Shown piece after piece: positions 53,401 through 61,166 of a DNA stretch of 64,000 nucleotides. Below the pieces are notes generated by a model. That model had not been told where the DNA came from. It ran no database searches and worked only from the letters and a program-made list of their open reading frames with translations. Origin of the DNA: Mucilaginibacter polytrichastri (GTDB lineage Bacteria > Bacteroidota > Bacteroidia > Sphingobacteriales > Sphingobacteriaceae). Every line of letters starts with the position of its first letter. The stretch's first letter is position 1. The DNA is taken from assembly GCF_001911425.1 (NCBI RefSeq), contig NZ_MPPL01000001.1:301707-365706 (forward strand), given 5' to 3'. The translations under genes were made by a program, and so were the position numbers.

Positions 53401-53689
53401 TCACACCAGCTTTCTCTTCAACCTTCAATCCCTGCGAATGGTAAGATAAACTAATAGGTAGCGTAAAAGAGCCGACTTTACTGGTATAAAGCGGTATAGA
53501 TACATTGGGTATGCCAGTGTAAAGGCCTACAGGAATATCACCATATTTGCCCAGCGTAGCCGCATTAGGAGATGGCGGGGTAACTTTTGGAACATCATTT
53601 TGAGCGTTATAGATGTTTTGTGATTTTGCTATATTGCCAATAATAAGCAAAAAGCTTAGCACGAAAATTAGGGGATTTTTTTTGATCAT
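50423..53689 (-). CDS. Large exported YD-repeat/SpvB-like partner protein, 1088 aa
   Basis: A signal peptide (FVLSFLLIIGNIAKS) followed by a beta-rich N-terminal half (PNAATLGKYGDIPVGLYTGI, PISLSYHSQGLKVEEKAGVI) of the sort found in big exported RHS-linked proteins of Bacteroidota. Only the C-terminus shows YD-like repeats (YYEYDSFLRLMNIKDKDGN). It ends right before the RHS gene (30 bp gap). Probably cooperates with it in forming the surface YD shell; this is inference. No toxin tail of its own is evident. Confidence 0.75.
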   Translation of the reverse strand: MIKKNPLIFVLSFLLIIGNIAKSQNIYNAQNDVPKVTPPSPNAATLGKYGDIPVGLYTGIPNVSIPLYTSKVGSFTLPISLSYHSQGLKVEEKAGVIGLNWALNAGGVITRSVRGLPDENGTGYWAHATWTNDYLSSNESIASSFTKGEIDMQPDLFYFNFGGYSGKFVIDATTAHTVHIIPAQPSLRIQISDNTLSGFVVTDEKGIKYVFNVKETTTDDNAPPTILSYTSAWYLSKIITPAGNITFSYTDETTFYSQFIETDHLTTGPGSDAARYNPGHTAVYNYIEIASKVLSSITTPNENISFNSAKDRQDMPNASRIASLTVADNANQIKKKFTFSYSYFGSGNTTVNDNFRLKLDQVTEWSVDNTLSKTYSLQYYSPEDVPSVKSLAQDYWGYYNGATNSSLLPYIDPAIYGLYVTGQAGASVYGKRDPNIKYAIIGCLKQINYPTGGSTQFVYEANDYGKVGNNVISEKERIPQSLTAAAIKSSSVSQLSSTKTFVIDTAQNAIVTTQGSYSGAPPVDNGPSVSINRINSNGTRTSMLAYSMINNTLTSSVYLLPGNYEMIASVDGATQSATGILKFFSLGNVIHTKLAGGVRIKQLINTDPTTQNVNIKQYEYKSNTDTTASSGVLVSSPNLISVKISHSYDYSWQFRSANSLNYLGTTQGSFIGYGLVTEKNISDNSNGKKESYFTTAYEYPNINSTVKMIVYDNSIQSSNVDSYQLKFMTDYDVCRGFLTKEITYNSSNQILKTTNINYNISNTVLLYTTNYFELASKAGMYIWMCHTGCSICDGTGNICVTYGLENMYLFDTKIICPWIYKTSTTETVYDQNGLNPTATLNNYYYDNPTHGLVTRVELTNSKGIILKTVNKYASDKSQISNLTASASLALDSLVAKNNISPVIETEQYTNGVFNSRLRHNYKIWDSAGNIVFPDTIKYQTLSNPLEARMQFEGYDNLGNVLSYRQSGGSPTTYLWGYNKQYPIVEIKNANFATVSSVLASAGYNVENISNQSSVSSTDLNNICTAIKSGIPNAQVTTYTYTPLVGVTSETDAKNMTTYYEYDSFLRLMNIKDKDGNIIKHMDYHYQGQ

Positions 53690-53724
53690 TGGATTAGGGT
53701 ATTGTAAGGAGTCAGTGACAAGTT

Positions 53725-54768
53725 CTAGTTATTGCTTTTAATTTGACTGATCTGGATTTTTAGCTTTTTGAATCTCGCATCATTGTTCCGTTTCATCGCA
53801 GCCATTTGTGATTGTTGACTTTGCAGCTTTAAATTCTCCTGCTTTATTTCCTTGTCCTTTTCAATCAGATACAAGGTCAGCTCTTCAATCTTTTTCAGCA
53901 GTTTCGTATTCATTTCGCCCAGGTTAATGCCGTCTTTAGCCACTTCTGCTGCGGAGGGTATTTCTGGTAAATGGTGATTTTTGTCGATATAAGTTTTCAC
54001 TTCTTTTAAGGTCGCCAGATCATATTCCTTGTCGAAAACATAATCAGGAGTTGGCACATTTTGGTCAACTAAAACCGCTGAGGAGTGGATGGTACCGGAT
54101 ACTGTTAATTTGGCATCAGGTGACTTTGTCCCAATGCCGACATTCCCATTATAAAGTATCCTCATTTTTTCGGAGTTGTCATTCGTATTAAATGATATAC
54201 TCCCTCCATTTCGCCCTTGGCCCCTTAAAAAGTTTACAGAGCTATTGGTTATGCCATAAAAACTATGTTCTATGGCAAAGCTCTTGATATCACTTAAATT
54301 ACTGGTCGTAGCAGTCGGTTGGCTATCATAAGCTTTAATGCCAAGATATGTCCCTCCATTATTTGTATTCCCTTCTGAAAGGCGAGATAAAACCGCTGTC
54401 AGATCTCCGCTATTAGCAGTTGTTCCAATATCTAACCACGCTTGAGGAGTAGGCGTGCCTATGCCAAGTTTACCCTGAAAAGAACTTGATCCGCCAACCG
54501 CTGAAGCTAATGTAACGTTCGGAGTTGTACTGCTCCATATAGAAAAATTAAAAACATCACCGGTAGCGGATATACGGGAAGCACTACCGCTAGACCACCA
54601 CATGATACTGCCGTCGTGTCTTGTACCTGCGGTGCTGCCAATAACGACATCTGCACTCATGGGATTAGTCGGGTCTACTAAATTATTACCTGTCGTAATA
54701 ATTTGGCTTTGTGCATATGAGGCACAGCAGACAGATAGCATTACTAATATTAATACGTAGCTTTTCAT
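53725..54768 (-). CDS. Secreted tail-fibre-like protein with C-terminal coiled coil, paralogue 3
   Basis: Signal peptide MKSYVLILVMLSVCCASYAQ. Middle contains GNVGIGTKSPDAKLTVSGTI-type fibre repeats. The C-terminal 100 residues (DYVFDKEYDLATLKEVKTYI, NHHLPEIPSAAEV, GINLGEMNTKLLKKIEELTL, then a long coiled coil) are shared with the two neighbours. Such ends may drive trimerisation, like the chaperone domains of phage tail spikes. In the same operon-like series, 35 bp from the YD-protein gene. Confidence 0.7.
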   Translation of the reverse strand: MKSYVLILVMLSVCCASYAQSQIITTGNNLVDPTNPMSADVVIGSTAGTRHDGSIMWWSSGSASRISATGDVFNFSIWSSTTPNVTLASAVGGSSSFQGKLGIGTPTPQAWLDIGTTANSGDLTAVLSRLSEGNTNNGGTYLGIKAYDSQPTATTSNLSDIKSFAIEHSFYGITNSSVNFLRGQGRNGGSISFNTNDNSEKMRILYNGNVGIGTKSPDAKLTVSGTIHSSAVLVDQNVPTPDYVFDKEYDLATLKEVKTYIDKNHHLPEIPSAAEVAKDGINLGEMNTKLLKKIEELTLYLIEKDKEIKQENLKLQSQQSQMAAMKRNNDARFKKLKIQISQIKSNN

Positions 54769-54789
54769 GACATTGTGATAAGAATTGAT

Positions 54790-56085
54790 TTACTTAATAT
54801 TCAGTTTTCTAGTTATCACGTCTAATTGTTCTTGCTGCTTTCTATTGATTGATTGCTCTTCTTTTAGTTGATTATCTTTCTCGATCAGATACAATGTAAG
54901 TTCCTCTATTTTCTTCAGCAGCTTAGCATTCATCTCGCCGAGATTAATACCGTCTTTTGCCACTCTATCTGCCGAAGGAATTTCAGGTAAGTGATGATTT
55001 TTGTCGATATAGGTTTTGATGTCTTTCAAAGAAGCTAGATCATAGTCTTTGTCAAAAACATAATCCGACCAACCATTCATGTCAACCTGTACAGCTTGTG
55101 AATGTAAAGTCCCTTTAACCGCAAGCTTATAGCCATTAGGGTTCGTGGTACCTATCCCAATATTACCTGTCCCATCGATAACCAGGTCATCGCCATAATT
55201 CCAGGTTACTCCGTTGCCTGTTCCTTTATCGAACATTCTTCTTGTTCCCATTATCATCTTGCCCGTTGCATCGAAAGTGCTGCTATTACCAGCGACAGTA
55301 ATAATTCTTCCCTGACCCCAAGGATTGCTGCCATCTGTGTTCGCCGGTATTACAAATTCCAAAGATGAGCCTGTTGTGAAACTACGACCGCCCGTATTGG
55401 CTTGAATGATCAGATTACCACTGTATTCACTATTTGAGTTAGATGATGTCCCGGTATCACTAATGTGAAATCTTGTCTGTGGGCTTGTCGTACCTATACC
55501 CACATTCCCTGAACTATTGATTACAAATCTACTTCCACCCTGGGTATCATAAATAGCAAAATTTCCCGCTACACCTGTACCCGGAGCGTCAAGTGCACCG
55601 GAGCTTACTAGCCCCCACATCCTGCCGCTATTTCCTGATAAACCGTTTAGGTATAATATAGGCCCGTAAATATTGCCAGTACCATTTGTTGTTATGTTTA
55701 ATGCCGGATAATCATAGGTAGCATTCGTACCTCCTCTAACAATTTGTAATGCCGCAGTTGGACTCGATGTCCCAATGCCTACATTCCCGGCAAAATACCC
55801 TTGTCCGTCTGCTCTAACGGAAAAATTTAATACACTATTCGTAATACCGTGATAATAATAATTTTGAACACCATTAGGATTATCCGTTATGGCTGAAAAT
55901 ATTGCTCCTCCGTAACCATAGGTTGTACCCATCTGATGTCCCGTAAAAAACGATTGCCCTAATGAAGTTGAAGTAATAATCTTCGGAACATTTAAAACGC
56001 CATTCGCGTCAACTGAAAGTGTCGTTTGAGCATAGGAATAGCTTACTGCTATTAATGACAGAATTGCCAAAAGAAGTTTTTTCAT
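54790..56085 (-). CDS. Secreted tail-fibre-like protein with C-terminal coiled coil, paralogue 2
   Basis: Signal peptide MKKLLLAILSLIAVSYSYAQ, then three GNVGIGTSSPxx-type repeats (about residues 99-310) with variable segments between, and the shared C-terminal module from YVFDKDYDLASLKDIKTYID to LTLYLIEKDNQLKEEQSIN. 431 aa, longer than its neighbours by an extra fibre segment. No enzymatic motif. Likely surface fibre or adhesin. Confidence 0.7.
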   Translation of the reverse strand: MKKLLLAILSLIAVSYSYAQTTLSVDANGVLNVPKIITSTSLGQSFFTGHQMGTTYGYGGAIFSAITDNPNGVQNYYYHGITNSVLNFSVRADGQGYFAGNVGIGTSSPTAALQIVRGGTNATYDYPALNITTNGTGNIYGPILYLNGLSGNSGRMWGLVSSGALDAPGTGVAGNFAIYDTQGGSRFVINSSGNVGIGTTSPQTRFHISDTGTSSNSNSEYSGNLIIQANTGGRSFTTGSSLEFVIPANTDGSNPWGQGRIITVAGNSSTFDATGKMIMGTRRMFDKGTGNGVTWNYGDDLVIDGTGNIGIGTTNPNGYKLAVKGTLHSQAVQVDMNGWSDYVFDKDYDLASLKDIKTYIDKNHHLPEIPSADRVAKDGINLGEMNAKLLKKIEELTLYLIEKDNQLKEEQSINRKQQEQLDVITRKLNIK

Positions 56086-56101
56086 GAAATCGTGTTGATT
56101 A

Positions 56102-57145
56102 TTATTGTTTATTTGATGATCTCAACAAGGCTTTTATCTGTGATTTTAAATCATTAATTTGCGATTGTTGATACTTTAACTGTCTGTCTTTTTCAATCAG
56201 ATACAGCGTCAATTCTTCAATTTTTTTAGTTTGTATTTTGCTGATCTCACCGAGGTCCAAGCCGTTTTTAATGACCCGATCTTCTGATGGCATATCTGGC
56301 AAATGGTGATTTTTGACGATATAGCTTTTTAACGAAGTAAGTGGTTTAAGCTCATAGGATGAATTAAAAACATCATCTGACCAACCGGTCATATCTACAT
56401 TTACAGCTTGGGTATGAATAGGCCCGGCTACTGCAAGTTTATATGCGCCTGGGACAGAAGTTCCGATCCCAACATTGCCAACCGAACTGATATAAAAAGG
56501 GGCATTATTAAGGTCTGCGCTAAAAATATAAAAATCGTTAATGCCTTTGGCCCCTATATCATTGCCTATTTCCCAATTAGTTTTGTAAGCGCTACCACTT
56601 GTATTCATGCTGTAAAAAGCAATAGCGCTGCTTCTTGTTCCTCCCTGTGTAACGGTGCTATTGCCAATGGTCAAGCGGGTGCGATCATAGGTTCCGAATA
56701 AATCTGCAATTGCCGGGGCTCCAGTATTTGATGTAGTTCCGGTACCTTGTATACTTAATTTAGCAGATGGAGTGATGGTACCTATGCCAATATTTCCAGC
56801 CTCAGTTATTCTCATTCTTTCGTAAACATTCCCACCCGTTGCTGAACTGGTATAAAATTGAAAATTACCACCATTTGAATTAGCACCTACAACTAATACT
56901 GTTGAACCTTTTGCTGCATCTACCACAGTACCTGTTAAAGGATTTCTATTGGCGGATAGTTGTGCGTTATCTAAAAATAGACTTGGTCCTGTTCCTGCAA
57001 CTTCGAGCTTTGCACCAGGAGCAGCAGTACCAATTCCGACATTCCCTGTGTTAAAGTAGATGTTGCCATTAGAGGGTTGCCATTGTTGTGCGTGAGAATA
57101 GCCTGTAGCTAATAAAGACAGAATTGCCAGTAGCAGTTTTTTCAT
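56102..57145 (-). CDS. Secreted tail-fibre-like protein with C-terminal coiled coil, paralogue 1
   Basis: Signal peptide MKKLLLAILSLLATGYSHAQ. Fibre repeats NVGIGTAAPGAKLEVAGTGP and NIGIGTITPSAKLSIQGTGT. Its C-terminal module (SYELKPLTSLKSYIVKNHHL, PDMPSEDRVIKNGLDLGEIS) has drifted from that of the two others. First gene of the operon-like series; a possible promoter lies at 57220-57227. Confidence 0.7.
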   Translation of the reverse strand: MKKLLLAILSLLATGYSHAQQWQPSNGNIYFNTGNVGIGTAAPGAKLEVAGTGPSLFLDNAQLSANRNPLTGTVVDAAKGSTVLVVGANSNGGNFQFYTSSATGGNVYERMRITEAGNIGIGTITPSAKLSIQGTGTTSNTGAPAIADLFGTYDRTRLTIGNSTVTQGGTRSSAIAFYSMNTSGSAYKTNWEIGNDIGAKGINDFYIFSADLNNAPFYISSVGNVGIGTSVPGAYKLAVAGPIHTQAVNVDMTGWSDDVFNSSYELKPLTSLKSYIVKNHHLPDMPSEDRVIKNGLDLGEISKIQTKKIEELTLYLIEKDRQLKYQQSQINDLKSQIKALLRSSNKQ

Positions 57146-57219
57146 GAAGTTGTGATACGTTTAAGTGTTTAACTTGTCTCTAAGATAAGATGTGGATTTG
57201 ACACTTAATAGATCTCGTT

Positions 57220-57227
57220 CAAATTTA
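57220..57227 (-). promoter_or_regulatory. Possible -7 element of the fibre/YD operon
   Basis: Minus-strand TAAATTTG, an exact TAnnTTTG match, 74 bp upstream of the ATG at 57145. A good -33 box is not visible. Confidence 0.3.
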
Positions 57228-57411
57228 ACCTGTGAGAAATTAATTACCCGAGTCAAGTTTTTGGTTTAACTATTTCACTAAAAAATAAATTACTAATTAT
57301 AAAAAGAGTTAAGTAAATAAATTGGTCTACTCCAATAAAAGCATCTCAATATAATATTCGGTTAAGAAAAGAAAAATAAATGTTGCCAAATTTAACGTTA
57401 CATTTTTATCC

Positions 57412-57670
57412 ATGATCTTAAGCATACGCCATAAAGGATAAAGCTATATTTGAGAAAGCAAAATCAGGCTCATCCTGCCCCGTCTCGAAGCGGCTGAAGT
57501 TGTTGAGGACATGAATGTGCCGGGTTTATGGGTTGCATTCATTAAGCGGTGATTTGAAAGATTTCTGGTCGGTTAAGGTAGATAAGAATTACCGCGTTAT
57601 CTTTCAATTTATTGGTGAAGAAGCGCATTTAGTTGATTCCGTAGACTATCATTGGGAGGGGAAAATAAAA
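57412..57670 (+). pseudogene. Decayed higB-like toxin gene
   Basis: Pieces in different frames spell a HigB toxin: SIRHKG after the ATG 57412, FEKAKSG, EDMNVPG, then HSLSGDLKDFWSVKVDKNYRVIFQF and DSVDYH. Stops and frame changes interrupt it, and the expected stop after DYH is replaced by TGG (57653-57655), so the frame runs into the antitoxin gene. Not functional as read. Confidence 0.7.
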
Positions 57671-57983
57671 ATGGCAATGTATGATCCAGCCCATCCGGGC
57701 GAATTAATCCGTGAAACTTTGGAGGGCATTCACGAAGAAACAGGACAAAAAACTAACCGTGTTGCAGGTTGCATCGGGATTAGGCACCACGCGTAAAACG
57801 CTTTCACCGATTATCAATGGCAAGCAAAGTGTTACGCCTGAAATGGCCTTGCGCCTTGGCCCGGCATTTAATACAACGGCAGAGTTTTGGATGCACGCCC
57901 AAGAAAACTATGACCTGGCGATAGCACGTAAAAAGGTGGACGTAAAACAGGTTAAAGTATTTTGGCACCCACAGGTCGCTTAA
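57671..57983 (+). pseudogene. Frameshifted higA-like antitoxin gene
   Basis: Start MAMYDPAHPGELIRETLEGI is the HigA N-terminus. A six-A run at 57745-57750 needs one A fewer to continue into TVLQVASGLGTTRKTLSPII and EMALRLGPAFNTTAEFWMHA, the canonical HTH and C-terminal part. Either a pseudogene or a homopolymer error. Together with the broken higB, a decayed addiction module. Confidence 0.7.
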
Positions 57984-58087
57984 TTTATTTGTTCAAATCC
58001 GATAAACACATAGTGAATTTGGATTCCAATCCAAAAAATACATAGTTAAAACGGATTATCAAGATAATACTGCGCTTTTATCTTCTA

Positions 58088-59347
58088 TTATGCTTTTACC
58101 TTTTTAGCGCGTTTTGATTTAGGTTTATCAAAGTTAAGAACAGCATCTAAAGCGGCATCAGTGTTCTTATTCTTAAAATTGTTCATATAATCTAAAGTCG
58201 TTTTTAAGTTCGAATGCCGGAATATTGATTGAGCCATGTGCAGATCAATATTTTCGCCTGCAATGTTGCCGAATGTATGACGCGCGATGTGCATGGTTAA
58301 CGTGTGGCTTATTTTTGCAGCCGGGGCGACAAATTCCCTTAAAAACTTATCGACGCGGCTTGTGGCAAATGCGATGCGCCTTTGTACTAAAAATTTATTT
58401 TCTAATTCTTCGTCGCTAAGCGTCTTTAATTCAGGGAAGACAAAATCATCCTTATGCCGTTTATCTTCTTTATACTGGTTGAGGATGTCATGAACCTTTA
58501 GGGAGATTTTTAAGGAACCTGTTTTAAGATTTTTGCCCATTGTATAATGCAGGCGGTCGTTTTTGAAATCAGACCACCTTAGGCGCAACACATCCGAAGA
58601 TCGCATGCCACCAAAATTAAAGGAAGTAAGCCACAAGTTACGCGCATGGTGATGGTTGCCATTAGGAAGATCGGCTTTTTCAATTCTTTGCACGTCAGCA
58701 ACGGCCAGCCCGATCTTGGTGGAGTCGGGAAACTTAATAACAATTTTCCCTTTACCAAAAGGATAATGCTTTGCATCGGCCAGCTCATTCTTAATCGCCT
58801 GACTGTAAACCGACCGGATAACCACCCAATGATTGATTGCAGTACGTTCGCCAACCTTTAGCGTTGTCAGGCAATAATGCTTAAATCGTTCAAGCAGGGC
58901 TACGGTAATATCGGAAAACGCGATATCCGAACCGTCTAAAAACTCCTTAAAATGTTTAATCCTTGGCTTATCGGCGGTGTACTGATTGTACTTTCCAGCC
59001 TCTTTTAAATTGGCTAAATACAATTCAGCCTGTCCCATAAAACTAAGGCCACCTTTCGGTTTAACCTTTTGTTTCATCGCATTTGATGAAACATGTTCCC
59101 GGTTCGTTTCCAGCTCAATCGCTTTATACGAAGCCTCAGACAGCTTTTTGATAATGAAATTATTTAGCCGCACGGAATTAGGATGCGATTTTTTGACGCG
59201 CTGTTTATCCGCGTCCCATTCACTTTCTAAAATGTGATAACCGAGATATATATAAGATGATTTTCTATCTTTCGTGATACGCAGGGTTAGGGGCGAAGTG
59301 CCGTCCTGCTTGTATTTTTTTCTTAAAACAACTTTTACAACCGACAT
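58088..59347 (-). CDS. Tyrosine integrase of the island
   Basis: Start chosen at ATG 59347 (MSVVKVVLRKKYKQDGTSPL); the TTG 24 bp upstream lies in the arm-type repeat. N-terminal arm-binding domain (1-95), SAM-like core-binding domain (100-200), catalytic domain with Arg249 (NFGGMRSSD), Lys275, His353-x-x-Arg356 (MHIARHTF), His378 (FRHSN) and nucleophile Tyr387 (TLDYMNN). All catalytic residues are present. 419 aa, as usual in Bacteroidota element integrases. Targets tRNA-Phe, since its att repeats are there. Confidence 0.92.
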   Translation of the reverse strand: MSVVKVVLRKKYKQDGTSPLTLRITKDRKSSYIYLGYHILESEWDADKQRVKKSHPNSVRLNNFIIKKLSEASYKAIELETNREHVSSNAMKQKVKPKGGLSFMGQAELYLANLKEAGKYNQYTADKPRIKHFKEFLDGSDIAFSDITVALLERFKHYCLTTLKVGERTAINHWVVIRSVYSQAIKNELADAKHYPFGKGKIVIKFPDSTKIGLAVADVQRIEKADLPNGNHHHARNLWLTSFNFGGMRSSDVLRLRWSDFKNDRLHYTMGKNLKTGSLKISLKVHDILNQYKEDKRHKDDFVFPELKTLSDEELENKFLVQRRIAFATSRVDKFLREFVAPAAKISHTLTMHIARHTFGNIAGENIDLHMAQSIFRHSNLKTTLDYMNNFKNKNTDAALDAVLNFDKPKSKRAKKVKA

Positions 59348-59371
59348 ATTGGTACAACAATGGTACAACAA
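59348..59371. repeat. Putative integrase arm site, right
   Basis: ATTGGTACAACA, A, TGGTACAACA unit pair, 23 of 24 identical to 45160-45183 and directly adjoining the integrase ATG. Binding here could also repress integrase expression. Confidence 0.6.
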
Positions 59372-59469
59372 GATACGGTTTTTTATGGTTTCAAACGAAT
59401 TGTAATGAATAATAATCGGCCTTTAAACAGTATTTGAGGCCATATCGAATCATCTTAATACATAAATTC

Positions 59470-59517
59470 AAGGACTGAAAATCCTTGTGTCGCTGGTTCG
59501 ATCCCAGCTGATACCAC
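59470..59517 (+). repeat. Attachment site att (right), 48-bp direct repeat
   Basis: Perfect copy of 45065-45112: the 3' part of tRNA-Phe without the 5' half. Confidence 0.95.
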
Positions 59518-59520
59518 TAA

Positions 59521-59555
59521 AAAGGCCTCTCATCTTACATGAGAGGCCTTTTTGC
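59521..59555 (+). terminator. Native tRNA-Phe terminator
   Basis: AAAGGCCTCTCAT (59521-59533) and ATGAGAGGCCTTT (59539-59551), perfect 13-bp stem, then TTG. Presumably the original end of the tRNA transcript before integration. Confidence 0.8.
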
Positions 59556-59598
59556 TTTTGCTAAGGACAGGATTGAGGACACTCAATGAATTCTGTAA

Positions 59599-60162
59599 CT
59601 AATGTACACTTTCTATCAGTTCAATTTCTTTAGCTATGACCTTGCTGTTTTTGTCTTTGAGTTCAAAGTCCATATTGCCGTTTGAGGTTTCTATTCTAAT
59701 CATTTTAATTTCTGAGCTTTTCAATTTGTCAATTAGATTGGGCGATAACTCAAATATGGGATATGCATCGCCCCTTGTATTGGGGTTTAGCCCTAAACCG
59801 CCTGGAAAGACCTGACCCTCGCTTATTTCATTCGTGCCTGGTTGCATTTCTATAATGCTTCCATCGAACAATTTCAAATAGGTTTTTGAACCCTTATTAA
59901 TAGCAAAGACAGAACTGTGCTTTCCATTTGTTATATTAATGTGGAGTATCAAAAACTTATCTCCCTTTACTTTTGCGGCATAAGAGTAAAGAATGTCGGT
60001 TTCTCCACCTGACCAACTTATGCTGGTATAGATTCTTTCGGCGGTTGTTTTAAACGTTGTGTCTCCGGTCATTTTATCAATGCTGGGCTTTTCTAATTTT
60101 TGTGCTTTGGCGGTGCTGTAAATGCTTAAGGCGGTAATTGTGAATAAAGTAAGGATTTTCAT
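59599..60162 (-). CDS. Hypothetical exported protein, 187 aa
   Basis: Start at ATG 60162 (MKILTLFTITALSIYSTAKA) gives a clean signal peptide. Mature part begins QKLEKPSIDKMTGDTTF and holds ISWSGGETDILYSYAAKVKG and ISEGQVFPGGLGLNPNTRGD; no family recognised. Located just outside the island. Confidence 0.6.
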   Translation of the reverse strand: MKILTLFTITALSIYSTAKAQKLEKPSIDKMTGDTTFKTTAERIYTSISWSGGETDILYSYAAKVKGDKFLILHINITNGKHSSVFAINKGSKTYLKLFDGSIIEMQPGTNEISEGQVFPGGLGLNPNTRGDAYPIFELSPNLIDKLKSSEIKMIRIETSNGNMDFELKDKNSKVIAKEIELIESVH

Positions 60163-60601
60163 TGTGTCGTATAGTTGGGTTAAAAAAATATGGCGTGACC
60201 ATTGTAAAATTGAGCCACCCAGGGTTACGACGCCCCACAGACACAAAGATACCAGCCACGCCATTACAGCGTACTTGTAGCTTTGTATTGTCTGTTAATC
60301 GAGGTCGTAATTCGGGCAGCAATACTAACTTAGTACATATCTTATCCTAAATAGGATATATGGTTAAATGATTAACCGTTAAAAGTTTTAGTTAGATGTT
60401 CATTAAGGACTGATTTTGTATTTACTTTAATTTTGGCTAAAAATATAAATTACTTTTCACATGCTCTTTAAATGTAGGATAAGCTTTTGAAGCTATATTT
60501 ATTAGCTTGCATGTAAGCCCCTTCAAAGCCCCTTTTTAACTACTTTTTAGCGGCTTGGCATCCTTAGCAAGTTTATTTGTAGGGTTGTTAGGAAATGCAG
60601 T

Positions 60602-60715
60602 TGCGATTTTCATCGGGGTTTATAATTTATTTTACTTTGCAAAGTAAGTAAGCGGCTGATGTTTGTCTGAATGTTGTGTTTTTTACGCACATATGTAATG
60701 ACATCCGAAAATTAT
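60602..60715. repeat. 115-bp direct repeat, copy A
   Basis: Roughly 80% like 60915-61030 by eye. Shared blocks: TGCGATTTTCATCGG, AAGTAAG-type, TACGCACA, TGTAATGACATC, GAAAATTATT. It includes a perfect 16-bp palindrome TTACTTTGCAAAGTAA (60632-60647). Confidence 0.75.
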
Positions 60716-60914
60716 TAATCACTTTATAGGATTTTGATTGCCTGAAATGTGTTTTTGCGATTCTTTATGGCCTTTTTATAGGTGTAAGAGAATTAACGTT
60801 ACTAACCAAATATATAATTGATATGTTAAATTTGGATTGAAATAGTGGTTAAAGGCCACTTTTAATGTTTGGTAGTTGCAAATCTGTAATGCTTCGGTGG
60901 TTTAAGATGCGAGG

Positions 60915-61030
60915 TGCGATTTTCATCGGCGGCTTATAGTTTATTTGCTTCGCAAAATAAGTAAGCAGTTAAATGTTTGCTTGAATGTCGTATTGTTTAC
61001 GCACACGTGTAATGACATCGGAAAATTATT
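60915..61030. repeat. 115-bp direct repeat, copy B
   Basis: See copy A. In place of the palindrome it has a hairpin TTATTTGC, TTC, GCAAAATAA. Lies 137 bp from the 3' end of the replication-initiator gene; may mark an origin or element boundary. Confidence 0.75.
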
Positions 61031-61166
61031 TAAAAGCGAGGCTGCTTTGAGGTTGTAAGTGCAATTCTCAGGCAATGCTTTCGTGTTTGATTGGGTCGGT
61101 TTTAGAATGCTCGTTGGTAATAATCTGACACTATATTAGATGTGTCAAACCGTTCCTGTTTTTTGT

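Larger units (their letters stand above)
45113..59517. mobile_element. Integrated genomic island at tRNA-Phe (about 14.4 kb)
   Basis: Bounded by the 48-bp direct repeats, with a tyrosine integrase gene at the right end. The cargo is a TIR/recombinase chimera, immunity-like gene, two YD/RHS giants, three fibre-like secreted proteins and a decayed higBA. No conjugation or replication genes seen, so it is an integrative island without own transfer. A 24-bp sequence near the two ends (45160-45183 and 59348-59371) supports integrase arm sites. Confidence 0.9.
60163..61166. other. Gene-free AT-rich interval with duplicated element
   Basis: No supported coding frame. It contains the two degenerate copies of a roughly 115-bp element (60602-60715, 60915-61030). 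The remainder is AT-rich without recognised signal. Confidence 0.5.

Noticed and set aside
45113..59517. Conjugative element (ICE)
   Set aside because: No relaxase, coupling protein or mating-pair genes are present within the bounded region.
60162..60264. Longer N-terminus for the exported protein at 59599
   Set aside because: The downstream ATG at 60162 starts a clean signal peptide; the extra residues look random.
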